DNA from: JAVBQL01 sp031549085
GTDB taxonomy: Bacteria; Spirochaetota; GWE2-31-10; MWDO01
DNA length: 64,000 nucleotides
Assembly: GCA_031549085.1 (NCBI GenBank)
Contig: JAVBQL010000016.1
Location: 62,001-126,000 of the forward strand
Direction of reading: 5' to 3'
The notes beneath the pieces were generated by a model. The model was not told where the DNA came from. It did no database searches and saw nothing but the letters and a program-made list of their open reading frames with translations. Both the position numbers and the translations under genes were made by a program. This document shows, piece after piece, positions 9,335 to 17,963 of the stretch. Numbering within the stretch: position 1 is the stretch's first letter; the number at the start of each line of letters is the position of its first letter.

Positions 9335-10069
9335 ATGGTTAAACAAAAGACAAATAATCTTCTATCTACTGATATAGCGAATCTTAATATAACTATAGAT
9401 AACTATGATGTATTGAAAGATATTAATATAAAAATCGCTCCTAAAGAGATAACAGGCATAATTGGCCCAAATGGTGCTGGTAAATCAACCCTGCTTAAAG
9501 CTATACTTGGAGAGATAAAATATTCAGGCACAATTACCTTCATAGACAAAGAACACAACATAAAAAAAGATACGGTGATAGGCTATGTCCCGCAGTTTTT
9601 GGACTTTGATAAGGGAATACCAATTAGAGTAGTAGACTTCTTAATGCTTAGCCTTACAAAAGCCCCAATATGCTTCTATAGCTCTGCCAAAAAGAGGGCA
9701 AAGATAGTTGAATCATTAAAATTGACAGAGGCTGAAAACCTAATAGATAAAAAAATAGGGGTTTTATCAGGCGGCGAATTGCAGAGAGTATTGCTCTCAT
9801 TTGCACTGCATCCAGAACCAGATCTACTTTTGCTTGACGAGCCTGTAGCAAATATTGATGAGAATGGAATATCGCTCTTTTATAAAATAGTAGCAGAGCT
9901 GCGTGATAAGTTAAATCTCTCTATAATACTGGTATCACATGATTTAGATACTCTGATAACACATTCAGATAAAATCGCTTTTCTAAATAAAAAAATAGAG
10001 TATTATGGAACGCCTGATAAAATATTTGAAAATGATAATTTCAAAAAGGTATTTGGAAAGAGAATATAA
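9335..10069 (+). CDS. Metal ABC transporter ATP-binding protein (ZnuC-like)
   Basis: The ATPase partner of the preceding binding protein. It has Walker A GPNGAGKST (about 44-52), the Q-loop in YVPQFLD, signature LSGGELQRV (about 144-152), Walker B LLLLDEP and the H-loop VSHD. The start is uncertain: ATG 9335 is used here, while an in-frame TTG at 9296 would overlap the upstream gene by 8 bp and place AAGGA inside the coding region. The next gene lies on the other strand, so the membrane permease expected in this operon is missing. Confidence 0.88.
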   Translation: MVKQKTNNLLSTDIANLNITIDNYDVLKDINIKIAPKEITGIIGPNGAGKSTLLKAILGEIKYSGTITFIDKEHNIKKDTVIGYVPQFLDFDKGIPIRVVDFLMLSLTKAPICFYSSAKKRAKIVESLKLTEAENLIDKKIGVLSGGELQRVLLSFALHPEPDLLLLDEPVANIDENGISLFYKIVAELRDKLNLSIILVSHDLDTLITHSDKIAFLNKKIEYYGTPDKIFENDNFKKVFGKRI

Positions 10070-10100
10070 CTAAAAATTAAATATACTTTCAATAAAATTA

Positions 10101-10871
10101 TCACTCTTTTTTTGTGGTTATTATCTTTTTTGTTCCAGTACTTCCCTCTTTTGAGAAGCCTTTTTTTCTAACATAGATTTGTTTCAGTCCTCTCTTATTT
10201 ATCACCTTTTCATCAGTTTCAAATAGATCTATACTATTAATAAGTTGAAAAAGTTTTGCAAAACCATAATTTCTAGGGTCAAACTCTGGCTGCTTCTTCA
10301 AAATGAAGCTGCCAAGTGTTGCAAGATAGACCCAGCCATCTTCATCTGCCAAATAGTCAATACTGCTTGATATTAACTTTATAAGGTTGTCATCTATCAC
10401 TGCTCTTGAGTTCGTCTCTTTCTCATCTTTCGCTTCATCAAGAATCTCTATAAACGTAAATTTATCACATGCTCTTATGAGTGAGTTTGGAGTCTTTTTT
10501 TCACCAAAGCCAAAGACTTTCATTCCACCTTCACGCAATCTAAGAACAAGTCTTGTAAAATCACTATCACTTGATATAATACAAAAACCATTAACCATCT
10601 TGGTATAGAGGATATCCATTGCATCAATTATTATAGTAGAATCTGTTGAATTTTTGCCACTTACATAGCTATATTGCTGAACAGGTATAACAGCATTCTC
10701 CATAAGAAGTGAACGCCAGCCAGATATATGCGGGTTTGTCCAATCTGCATAGACCCTCTTTATTGTTGGTATTCCAAACTTGTTGACCTCCTCCATAACA
10801 GTATTAAATTTTGAATGAGATATATTTTCTGCATCAATTAAAACAGCAAGTTTCATCTCTACATTATCCAT
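10101..10871 (-). CDS. NYN (PIN-like) domain protein with OST-HTH/LOTUS domain
   Basis: A 256-residue LabA/DUF88-type protein. The N-terminal NYN domain (about 5-145) shows the acidic nuclease-like residues in VLIDAENIS, STIIIDAMD and ISSDSDFTRL. The C-terminal part (about 165-240) resembles an OST-HTH/LOTUS RNA-binding domain (LADEDGWVYLATLGSFI...FDPRNYGFAKLFQLI). This pairing is widespread and is thought to act on RNA, though its bacterial targets are mostly unknown. The start is supported by TGGAG 7 nt upstream. It converges with the ATPase gene. Confidence 0.85.
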   Translation of the reverse strand: MDNVEMKLAVLIDAENISHSKFNTVMEEVNKFGIPTIKRVYADWTNPHISGWRSLLMENAVIPVQQYSYVSGKNSTDSTIIIDAMDILYTKMVNGFCIISSDSDFTRLVLRLREGGMKVFGFGEKKTPNSLIRACDKFTFIEILDEAKDEKETNSRAVIDDNLIKLISSSIDYLADEDGWVYLATLGSFILKKQPEFDPRNYGFAKLFQLINSIDLFETDEKVINKRGLKQIYVRKKGFSKEGSTGTKKIITTKKE

Positions 10872-10960
10872 AAAAAAAACTCCATTTTTTGGGTTATGTT
10901 TACCTTCACTATTTTATCAAATATTTTAAATAAACAAAAGAACTTTTTATAAACATAAAG

Positions 10961-10982
10961 AACAGAGCTAAAAAACTCTGTT
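10961..10982 (-). terminator. Terminator hairpin of htpG
   Basis: AACAGAG (10961-10967) pairs with CTCTGTT (10976-10982), 25 bp past the htpG stop codon. On the minus strand it is followed by TCTTTATGTTTATAAAAAG, a moderately U-rich tail. Confidence 0.65.
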
Positions 10983-11006
10983 CTCTAGTGAAATAACTAT
11001 AAATAC

Positions 11007-12890
11007 TCAAGAATTGAATTTTTCTAAAATTTCTTCACTTCTCTTTAGAAATTTAAGGAGTTCTTCCCCTTTCAAGTTATTTTGTGAAAGCAGTGCTAAA
11101 TCATGAATCTGCTCTACCAAAAGTGCAACCTTCTCACTGTTTCCTGTGCTATTTAAATCAGAGACATTTTGAACTGCCCTATTATTGGAGTTAACCAAGA
11201 GAGTATAGTCATTAAGGAAGTCTGCATCTCTCTTATCTTTTTTCATTCCCATATTCATATCTTTAAAGCGTCTTAAAAACTCTGGGAGAACAACCATAGC
11301 AGAGAGCTTTTCATCTTTCAAAGGCTCAACCTTTACTTGAACCTTACTCTTCTCATCTTTCTTCAATACAGATTCAAAAATCTCTTTGATTTTATCATCA
11401 CTGGTTTTATTGTTCTCATCAACCACCTTAGATTTTTTACTCTCATCTATGATATTTATAGCATCATCACTGTCAACCCTCATAAAATGGATAGTGCTAT
11501 CCTTCGTTTCTAAGAATTGCAAAAAGTGAATATCAATCAATGTTCCAACCAAAAGAGCTTCATAACCTTGAGATTTTATAAGGTTTATATATCTTACCTG
11601 TTCTTCCTCATTGGTTGCATAAAGTATCACTTCCTTTCCGTGTTGTTCCTTATTAATTCCCTTGTTCTTCTCTCTATATTCCGCTAAAGTCTTATAAACA
11701 TCATCTGTTGTCTTAAAAATGACAACATCTTTCACCTTATCATAAAACTTCTCTTCTCTAATCATTCCAAACTTTATAAAGATTCCAATATCGTCCCAAA
11801 AACTTTCAAACTCTGGTCTGTCGGTTTTAAAAATTGATGTTAGTTTATCAGCAACTTTACGTGTAATATATTCAGAGATCTTTCTTACATATGGATCATT
11901 TTGCAAATATGATCTTGAAACATTCAATGGAATATCAGGGATATCAAGACAGCCTTGAAGGAGTGTTAAAAACTCTGGGATTATCTCATTAGCGTTATCA
12001 GAGACAAAGACCTGATTACAGAAAAGTTTAATTCTACCCTTACTGCTGTCAAGCTCATGTCTTAATCTTGGAAAGTATAGAATACCTCGAAGCCTGAATG
12101 GAACCTCAACCTCAAAGTGAAGCCAAAACAGAGGCTCCCCATCCATAGGAAAGAGCTTTGTATAAAACTCCTTGTACTCCTCCTCTTTTGTATCTCTTGG
12201 AGACTTCATCCATAGAGGGTTTTGAGTATTTATTACTTTACCATTAAGCTTTATTGGAAATGGAAGAAAATCACAATATTTTAGAATAACCTCTCTTACC
12301 TTATCCTCTTTTAAAAAGTCAAGGCTCTCTTCATCTATACTTAATCTTATCTCTGTACTTCTGTCAGACTTATCAATATCATTTATGGAAAAATCTGTCC
12401 CACCATCATTTTCCCAATGTACTGCCTGCTCACTCTCAATATATGACTTTGTGAAAATCTCAACTTTTGTTGAGACCATAAATGCAGAGTAGAAACCAAG
12501 ACCAAAGTGTCCTATAATTTGGTCTTCCTCTTTGTCACTCTCTTTATACTTTGAGATAAAATCTTCAGCCCCAGAGAAGGCTATCTGATTTATATATTTT
12601 TTTATCTCCTCTCTTGTCATTCCAATTCCATTATCTATAAAAGAGAGTGTCTTGCCCTCTGCGTCAATCTTTACCTCTACTCCAAGTTCACCAAGCTCAC
12701 CCTTAAACTCTCCTACACCTGATAGATGTTTAAGCTTTGTTATAGCATCCACTCCATTTGATACAAGCTCTCTTATAAAGATCTCTTTGTCAGAATAGAG
12801 CCACTTCTTTATTATTGGGAGAATGTTTTCGGTGTGGATAGAGATCTCCCCATTTTCTCTGTTTTTTAAATTTTCAGCACTATCACTCAT
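11007..12890 (-). CDS. htpG: Chaperone HtpG (Hsp90)
   Basis: A homodimeric ATP-dependent cytosolic chaperone. The 627-residue protein has the GHKL ATPase motifs in order: ELVSNGVDA (the Mg-binding Asn block, usually NASDA), DNGIGMT, and GHFGLGFYSAFMV (ATP lid). It also has the middle-domain LNVSRSYLQ and the C-terminal dimerisation region. The C-terminus lacks MEEVD, as in other bacterial forms. GAGGGG lies about 8 nt before the start. It is transcribed alone, with its own terminator. Confidence 0.97.
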   Translation of the reverse strand: MSDSAENLKNRENGEISIHTENILPIIKKWLYSDKEIFIRELVSNGVDAITKLKHLSGVGEFKGELGELGVEVKIDAEGKTLSFIDNGIGMTREEIKKYINQIAFSGAEDFISKYKESDKEEDQIIGHFGLGFYSAFMVSTKVEIFTKSYIESEQAVHWENDGGTDFSINDIDKSDRSTEIRLSIDEESLDFLKEDKVREVILKYCDFLPFPIKLNGKVINTQNPLWMKSPRDTKEEEYKEFYTKLFPMDGEPLFWLHFEVEVPFRLRGILYFPRLRHELDSSKGRIKLFCNQVFVSDNANEIIPEFLTLLQGCLDIPDIPLNVSRSYLQNDPYVRKISEYITRKVADKLTSIFKTDRPEFESFWDDIGIFIKFGMIREEKFYDKVKDVVIFKTTDDVYKTLAEYREKNKGINKEQHGKEVILYATNEEEQVRYINLIKSQGYEALLVGTLIDIHFLQFLETKDSTIHFMRVDSDDAINIIDESKKSKVVDENNKTSDDKIKEIFESVLKKDEKSKVQVKVEPLKDEKLSAMVVLPEFLRRFKDMNMGMKKDKRDADFLNDYTLLVNSNNRAVQNVSDLNSTGNSEKVALLVEQIHDLALLSQNNLKGEELLKFLKRSEEILEKFNS

Positions 12891-12951
12891 TGCTTAACCC
12901 CTCTTGTTTTGAATAGTTATATTTTAAATTATTTTTTTTAAAAACCTTTAG

Positions 12952-13470
12952 TTATATCTTGCTGGCAACCCTTATATTAACATTGCTAAAAACAGCTGAA
13001 ATCTTTATATTGTATACAATCTTATCATTTTTTATACTTTTCAATATAAGGCTTCTGTTTCCAAAACTTAATGAAAACTCCGGCGTATTAACTGAAGCAA
13101 AGGCTGCATCAATATCTATATTATACTCATTATCATCTATAATTATATCAGCCTGACTAAAAACAACATTGATCTTTTTTGTCCCGCCACTTGAATCAAT
13201 AGCAGATATTTTTGAAAAATCAATCATAGCCTTTCCAAAGACAAAGTTTGTCTCTTCAAAATCTTTGTTATAGCTTGTTGTAGAGACAGATTTTTTATAA
13301 AAAGCTGGTGTAAAAAAGATCAAACCAATTCCAGCCAATATTAGTAGAGAACCAAAAAATATTCTTCCCAAAGGGAGATGTATTTTAAAAATTATATTAA
13401 GCAGAAGTGACACTCCCCATAATATAAGAAAGAGAGCAGCTATAAACTGAAATGAGAATAAAAATTTCAT
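12952..13470 (-). CDS. LiaF-like membrane protein, paralogue A
   Basis: A 172-residue protein with about two N-terminal membrane helices (residues 5-27 and 33-53) and a beta-rich C-terminal domain (about 75-170) of the kind found in LiaF/DUF4097-type proteins. A paralogue with the same layout, the same opening (FLFSFQF.AALFLILWGVS) and the same promoter lies at 14498-15013, with a lipoprotein gene inserted between. The start follows AAGGA with 7-nt spacing. LiaF proteins restrain an envelope-stress two-component system in Firmicutes; no liaRS pair is nearby, so an envelope role is a guess. Confidence 0.65.
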   Translation of the reverse strand: MKFLFSFQFIAALFLILWGVSLLLNIIFKIHLPLGRIFFGSLLILAGIGLIFFTPAFYKKSVSTTSYNKDFEETNFVFGKAMIDFSKISAIDSSGGTKKINVVFSQADIIIDDNEYNIDIDAAFASVNTPEFSLSFGNRSLILKSIKNDKIVYNIKISAVFSNVNIRVASKI

Positions 13471-13525
13471 ATTAGAATCCTTAAAATAAAAGAATATTAA
13501 ATTTTTATAAAAACAATATGTAAGA

Positions 13526-13554
13526 ATAATAGCAAAAGAGCTTTAAGTTGTCAA
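13526..13554 (-). promoter_or_regulatory. Sigma-70 promoter of LiaF-like paralogue A
   Basis: On the minus strand: TTGACA, 17 nt, TATTAT. The block from the -35 box through the -10 box, plus a few bases upstream, is almost identical to that before the second paralogue, so the promoter was duplicated with the gene or is under constraint. Confidence 0.85.
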
Positions 13555-13656
13555 AATTTAATTAACGCACATTTTTTTGATGTAATAATATTTTTTTTAT
13601 TAAAAACAAACAGATCGAAACTACTATTTATTATAAATAAAAATTTGTAAAATATA

Positions 13657-13684
13657 TTGACTTTAATTAAAATAGAGTTAAAAT
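13657..13684 (+). promoter_or_regulatory. Candidate sigma-70 promoter of lipoprotein gene
   Basis: TTGACT, 16 nt, TAAAAT, about 80 bp before the ATG at 13765. The -10 box is weaker than others in the window. Confidence 0.5.
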
Positions 13685-13764
13685 AGACTTATTAATAAAA
13701 TATTTTTATATAAGTATATATTTATATAAAAATATTAAACTATATAAAAAATAAGGAAGAAAAA

Positions 13765-14412
13765 ATGAAAAAAAGAGATTTTTTGGTCATAATTACTATT
13801 TTACTATCTTTAATTGGATGTACAATACCTGATGAGGGCACTTCAGAAGACTCCGAAATTGATACAGTATTAATTGGCGAGTGGATAAGCCAAAACTCAA
13901 AACCAATAATGACATTAACAATTAATAGTGATAAAACTATAGTGGCAGCCATTGATGATATGGAATTTTTGGGTACAATTGTATCTATTGATAAGAAAAA
14001 CAAGATATACAAAGTAAAGTGGGATAATAACCCTCAAGCAAAAGAGACTACTCACACATACTTCATGTCGTCAGACAATAACACATTAACTATCGATAAT
14101 TCAACGGTATATATGAAAAAATCAAATACAAATTCTACAATTCCATTAGAGTTGGTTGGAAAATGGGAGAGTGATGATTATGGTTTTTTAATGACACTAG
14201 AGATAGATGGTGATAGAACTGTAAAAATGAGTTATCAAAACATAGAGATGGTAGGCACTATAAGTGCGCTCTCACCAGTTTCACCATTAGGAGAGAGAGC
14301 CATGTTAATATATTGGACTACAACAGGATTAGAATCATCATATAACTACTCACTATCTATTGACGGACAAGAACTAACATGGAATAATATGACTTTTATT
14401 AAAAAGAGTTAA
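13765..14412 (+). CDS. Lipoprotein with two repeated beta domains
   Basis: A 215-residue secreted lipoprotein with a short signal peptide ending at a lipobox (LIGC, Cys near residue 19). The mature part is two tandem copies of a domain of about 85 residues: LIGEWISQNSKPIMTLTI... and LVGKWESDDYGFLMTLEI..., each followed by a G-T-I strand. The G-W/L-T-I pattern looks like a small lipocalin-like beta-barrel unit. AAGGAAG precedes the ATG. I do not recognise a function. It sits between the two LiaF-like paralogues on the opposite strand. Confidence 0.65.
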   Translation: MKKRDFLVIITILLSLIGCTIPDEGTSEDSEIDTVLIGEWISQNSKPIMTLTINSDKTIVAAIDDMEFLGTIVSIDKKNKIYKVKWDNNPQAKETTHTYFMSSDNNTLTIDNSTVYMKKSNTNSTIPLELVGKWESDDYGFLMTLEIDGDRTVKMSYQNIEMVGTISALSPVSPLGERAMLIYWTTTGLESSYNYSLSIDGQELTWNNMTFIKKS

Positions 14413-14436
14413 TCCATATTTAGCTTAAAGAAAATA

Positions 14437-14466
14437 GAGAGAGCCATTAAAAGCTCTCTCATTATT
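14437..14466. terminator. Hairpin between convergent genes
   Basis: GAGAGAGC (14437-14444) pairs with GCTCTCTC (14453-14460) around an 8-nt loop. It is 25 bp after the lipoprotein stop and 38 bp after the stop of the convergent gene, so it may serve both. The tail ATTATTAT is only moderately T-rich. Confidence 0.6.
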
Positions 14467-14497
14467 ATATTAAGAAATGATTATAATAAAACTTAAA

Positions 14498-15013
14498 TCA
14501 ATCTCTTATAGCAACACGGCTAAAGCCAGCAGATATTTTAAACCTATAGATAGCTTTATCCTCTCTCGTTGATCTTGACTTATAACTACTTTTCCCAAAT
14601 GTAAATGAGTTATCTGGAGCTTCTATGGAAGAAAAACCAGATTCGATATCAATATTATATTCATTATCATCTAATATTATCTCAAGGTTACTAAAGCCAA
14701 CATTAATCTTTCTCAACCTTCCCTTCTCTTCATCTGTCAATTTAGAAAAATCAATTGTTGTGGTTGCAAAAGTGACCTCCATCTCATTTCCATCTTTTGG
14801 CAAGACAATTGTTTGGTTAAATGCACCTTTATTAAAGGCAAAAAATGGATTTCCAAAAAAGATTATACTAATACCAAATAGAACCAACAAAATACCAAAA
14901 AATATTCTACCCAATGGGATATGAATCTTAAAAATGGCTTCAATAAACAGTGAAACTCCCCATAATATAAGAAAAAGAGCTGCCAAAAACTGAAAAGAAA
15001 ATAGATATTTCAT
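14498..15013 (-). CDS. LiaF-like membrane protein, paralogue B
   Basis: A 171-residue paralogue of the gene at 12952-13470: the same two N-terminal helices (opening KYLFSFQFLAALFLILW) and a C-terminal beta domain containing NLEIILDDNEYNIDIESGFSS. The start is taken at 15013, where ATGAAATAT follows AAGGA with 8-nt spacing, matching the paralogue; an in-frame ATG at 15022 overlaps the ribosome site and is unlikely. It ends near a shared hairpin with the lipoprotein gene. Confidence 0.65.
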   Translation of the reverse strand: MKYLFSFQFLAALFLILWGVSLFIEAIFKIHIPLGRIFFGILLVLFGISIIFFGNPFFAFNKGAFNQTIVLPKDGNEMEVTFATTTIDFSKLTDEEKGRLRKINVGFSNLEIILDDNEYNIDIESGFSSIEAPDNSFTFGKSSYKSRSTREDKAIYRFKISAGFSRVAIRD

Positions 15014-15064
15014 AGAGAGCATCCTTAAATAATAAGTATTAAATTTTAAAAAATAACATTAAAA

Positions 15065-15093
15065 ATAGTAGCAAAAGAGCTTTAAATTGTCAA
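15065..15093 (-). promoter_or_regulatory. Sigma-70 promoter of LiaF-like paralogue B
   Basis: On the minus strand: TTGACA, 17 nt, TACTAT, with the spacer TTTAAAGCTCTTTTGC nearly the same as in the promoter at 13526-13554. Confidence 0.8.
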
Positions 15094-15268
15094 AATTTAA
15101 TTCTTTTTTAAGCCTCCAATAAAAAAGAATCTTCCTACTTAAAACAGCATGGACATATCATTTCACTTAAGCTTATATAAAGGCAGATACCTATTATTAA
15201 ATTATAAAAAATGAAAATTATAAGTTTATGAGATTTATGCTATTGCTTACTTACTATTTTCAACTGTT

Positions 15269-15823
15269 TCATTCAGCTATCTCAAAAGTAAAGAGACATG
15301 GGCTCTCTACATTTTGTTTAATTGAAGTTACATCAACCTCTTTGATTTTAAGATTTATGCCTAAAGCAAGCTGAAGTTCATATAGGCGTCCACCCGCGCA
15401 TTGTCCAAAATATGCTTCAAGAGAGGTTGAAACCCCCTTTTTCAGATGCATCAATCCATGCTTGCAGGCGAAATTCATAGTAATAGTTTTGGTTTTTTCA
15501 TCTAAAACGATCTCATTTGACTCATATTTATAACCACTTCCTATGCTATTTACAAATATATCAAATCTCTCCCTTAGTGGTTTATTTCTATGTTCTGCTG
15601 CAAAAGCCTTGCGATCCTTATCAAACTTTTTACCACAACACATGCCATTTTGAGCCCATATCATAAAACATTGCTCTTTAGTAAGATACTCCTCCATAGC
15701 GTTTATAAATTTAGTATCACGGAGAGCTCTATCATTTATAAGCATTATATCTTCAAAGATGGGTAGAAAACTTTCATAAATATTATTCTTGTCCCTCTTC
15801 ATCGTATTTAACATCGTTTTCAT
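15269..15823 (-). CDS. Unrecognised cysteine-rich cytosolic protein
   Basis: A 184-residue soluble protein that I cannot place in a family with confidence. It has conserved-looking cysteine sites: EQCFMIW, GMCCGKKFD, FACKHGLMHL and AYFGQCAGGRLYELQ, then a C-terminal strand SPCLFTFEI. The spacing suggests a metal- or ligand-binding fold, perhaps related to the V4R/activator type, but this is only an impression. There is no signal peptide or membrane helix. No good ribosome site precedes the first ATG, and an internal Met at residue 8 (MKRDK) could be the start. It is divergent from the sigma factor gene. Confidence 0.55.
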   Translation of the reverse strand: MKTMLNTMKRDKNNIYESFLPIFEDIMLINDRALRDTKFINAMEEYLTKEQCFMIWAQNGMCCGKKFDKDRKAFAAEHRNKPLRERFDIFVNSIGSGYKYESNEIVLDEKTKTITMNFACKHGLMHLKKGVSTSLEAYFGQCAGGRLYELQLALGINLKIKEVDVTSIKQNVESPCLFTFEIAE

Positions 15824-15878
15824 CTAAATAGATCTCCAAAAAAGTTATTCATTATCATAAATGAGATTTAAAAAAGTG

Positions 15879-15910
15879 TCAAATATTTTGTTTAATTACC
15901 AAACATTTGA
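15879..15910. promoter_or_regulatory. Candidate enhancer dyad for a sigma-54 activator
   Basis: TCAAATATTTTG and CAAACATTTGA are imperfect inverted halves around a TTTAATTAC spacer. The position, about 270 bp before the -24/-12 element, suits an enhancer-binding protein. This is inferred from symmetry and position only. Confidence 0.35.
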
Positions 15911-16156
15911 TTAAATCTAACGGGTTATTTATGGAAACCACTTAAACTTAATAAAAAAGTAGATGTGAATAGTGATAGCAATAAAAAAAAGTTAAAAATG
16001 GTGGATAAAATTTACCCATTTTATACCTATTTTATAAGCTTTGAGTATTTTTTCTACATTTTGCCCCAATTTAGACTGAAATAGACCCAAATAACAAAAC
16101 AGCTAAATTCATACCTAAATATCGGCATAACGATAATTATATCATTAATAAAAAAG

Positions 16157-16174
16157 TTGGCACGGAAATTGCAT
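16157..16174 (+). promoter_or_regulatory. Sigma-54 (-24/-12) promoter
   Basis: TTGGCACGGAAATTGCAT matches the RpoN consensus TGGCACG-N4-TTGCW, with GG (16159-16160) and GC (16171-16172) exactly 12 bp apart. The predicted transcript start is near 16184, giving a leader of about 27 nt. It lies directly before a ribosome site (AAAGGA) and the sigma factor ATG. Confidence 0.9.
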
Positions 16175-16210
16175 ATATATCAGTGAATCCAATTAGAAAG
16201 GAAGTGCAAT

Positions 16211-17086
16211 ATGGTTTCAAAAGCAAAAGTTTTAAAAAGAGGTTCAAACTTCGACAGTTCACTATCTTACTATCTAAGTGAGATAAGCAAGATTCCGCTT
16301 CTTACAAGAGAAGAGGAGAATGACTTGGCTTTAAGAGTAAAGGATGGGGACTCTGAAGCTAAGAAAAAACTAATTTCTGCAAATCTTAGATTTGTGGTTG
16401 CTATTGCAAAGAAATATAGAAACTATGGTATTCCACTACCCGATTTGATTAATGAAGGAAACATAGGTTTAATTATAGCTATAGATAAATTTGATGTGAC
16501 AATGGGTAACCACTTTATAAGTTATGCTGTATGGTGGATTAGACAATCAATATTGAAGGCAGTCTGCGAAAAATCACGTATGATAAGATTGCCTCTAAAT
16601 AGAGCAAATGAGCTTGTAAAGATATCTAGAACAAAAAAGGTTCTTGAAGCAAGAACCAATGATGATGTAAGTGCAGAGGATATTGCTAAAGAGTTGAATT
16701 ATGATGTATCTATGGTAGAGAAGTTGATAGAAGTTTCTAAAGAGATGGTATCTTTAGATAATACGTATGTAAATAGCAATGGGGTAAAAGACTCTGCAAA
16801 CATGATTGATCTAATAAAAGATGATAGAACGCCATCCATCGATGACATTTTAGAGAAGGACTCATTAAAAGAGGATATAACATCTGTCTTAAGTACATTG
16901 AGTAATAAGGAGAAAGATATAATTGAGTGCAGATATGGACTTAATGGACGAAGACCAATGAGTTTGAAAGAGATTGGAAAGAGATACAGCCTTACAAAAG
17001 AGAGAATAAGACAAATTGAGAAGAAGACAATAAGCAGATTGAGACAAAATTCTGTCTCTAATAAACTTGAGATGTATGTAAGTTAA
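16211..17086 (+). CDS. Alternative sigma-70 family factor (RpoS-like group 2)
   Basis: A 291-residue RNA polymerase sigma factor lacking region 1.1. Region 1.2 begins SLSYYLSEISKIPLLT. Region 2 includes ANLRFVVAIAKKYRNYG, DLINEGNIGL and the -10-recognising YAVWWIRQSI. Region 3 follows, and region 4 has the helix-turn-helix LKEIGKRYSLTKERIRQIE. Size and layout fit a group 2 factor such as RpoS rather than the housekeeping RpoD. The sigma-54 promoter directly upstream supports a role as a switchable second-tier regulator, as with RpoS in Borrelia; orthology to that gene is not shown. It is monocistronic, with a strong terminator. Confidence 0.88.
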   Translation: MVSKAKVLKRGSNFDSSLSYYLSEISKIPLLTREEENDLALRVKDGDSEAKKKLISANLRFVVAIAKKYRNYGIPLPDLINEGNIGLIIAIDKFDVTMGNHFISYAVWWIRQSILKAVCEKSRMIRLPLNRANELVKISRTKKVLEARTNDDVSAEDIAKELNYDVSMVEKLIEVSKEMVSLDNTYVNSNGVKDSANMIDLIKDDRTPSIDDILEKDSLKEDITSVLSTLSNKEKDIIECRYGLNGRRPMSLKEIGKRYSLTKERIRQIEKKTISRLRQNSVSNKLEMYVS

Positions 17087-17109
17087 AAGCTTAATATAGT
17101 ATTGACAGA

Positions 17110-17145
17110 GAGTACACCCTGTAAAAAGGTGTACTCTTTTATTTT
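17110..17145 (+). terminator. Terminator of the sigma factor gene
   Basis: GAGTACACC (17110-17118) pairs perfectly with GGTGTACTC (17128-17136), 9-nt loop, followed by TTTTATTTT. Confidence 0.9.
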
Positions 17146-17261
17146 ACAATCTTAAAAAAATATTTATAAAGATTTAGGTTGAAATTTTGTAATTTTTAAC
17201 TTATTATACTTGTTGTTACCATTTTAAATTCATCTGCTTTTTTTTGTAGGATTAAACCTTT

Positions 17262-17963
17262 ATGATAAGTGAGATTGAGCTACTATTTAATGACCTCAAA
17301 AACGAAGAGTATAGGGAGACAGCTATCTACTTTTTCAAAAAGGACAACACAAAAGATGGTAATATAGAGAATGATGAATTTTATGGAATAAAAGTTCCTA
17401 TTGTAAAAAAGCTTGCAAAAAAATATCAGCACATAAATTTAGATGATACAATACATTTTGTTCAATCACCTGTGCATGAAAAGAGACTATTTGGATTAAC
17501 CATTCTTGTTGAAAAATATAAAAAATCAGCTGAAAAAGAGCTTGTTGAGTTATATCTAGCAAATACAAAACATATAAACAATTGGGATCTTGTAGATTTA
17601 ACAGCCAGAGATATAATTGGAGAGTATGTATTTTCTACAAATGAGAAAGATATAATATATAGACTTGCAAAGTCTGATATCCTTTGGGAAAAGAGAATTG
17701 CAGTGATTGCAACCTATACTTTCATAAAAAAAAATGAGTTCAATTTTCCATTAGAGATAATAAAAACAAATCTTACTGACAAAAGTGATCTAATGCATAA
17801 AGCAAATGGTTGGATGCTTCGAGAGGTGTGGAATAGAGACTCGAATCTTGCTGAAGAATTTATAAAGAGCAATTATAGAGAGATGCCCCGCACTACTCTT
17901 CGTTATGCAATAGAGAAGATGGATAAAGATAAAAAAAGTAATTTTTTAAAAGGTGTTTTTTAA
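17262..17963 (+). CDS. DNA alkylation repair protein (AlkD-like)
   Basis: A 233-residue all-helical HEAT-like repeat glycosylase of the AlkC/AlkD superfamily, which removes positively charged alkylated bases. Family marks include the N-terminal helix with YGIKVPIVKKLAKKY, HEKRLFGLTILVEKY, the conserved NNWDLVDLTARDIIG (the catalytic Asp lies in this region) and LMHKANGWMLREVW. The usual AlkD length is about 230-240 residues. It sits alone between the sigma factor and nifJ. The start ATG at 17262 has GTAGGA about 11 nt upstream. Confidence 0.87.
   Translation: MISEIELLFNDLKNEEYRETAIYFFKKDNTKDGNIENDEFYGIKVPIVKKLAKKYQHINLDDTIHFVQSPVHEKRLFGLTILVEKYKKSAEKELVELYLANTKHINNWDLVDLTARDIIGEYVFSTNEKDIIYRLAKSDILWEKRIAVIATYTFIKKNEFNFPLEIIKTNLTDKSDLMHKANGWMLREVWNRDSNLAEEFIKSNYREMPRTTLRYAIEKMDKDKKSNFLKGVF

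Larger units (their letters stand above)
15824..16210. other. Regulatory region upstream of the sigma factor gene
   Basis: A 387-bp non-coding gap. It holds the sigma-54 promoter at 16157-16174 and, about 270 bp above it, an imperfect dyad at 15879-15910. Upstream space of this size is typical for sigma-54 promoters, which need an enhancer for their AAA+ activator. Confidence 0.6.
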
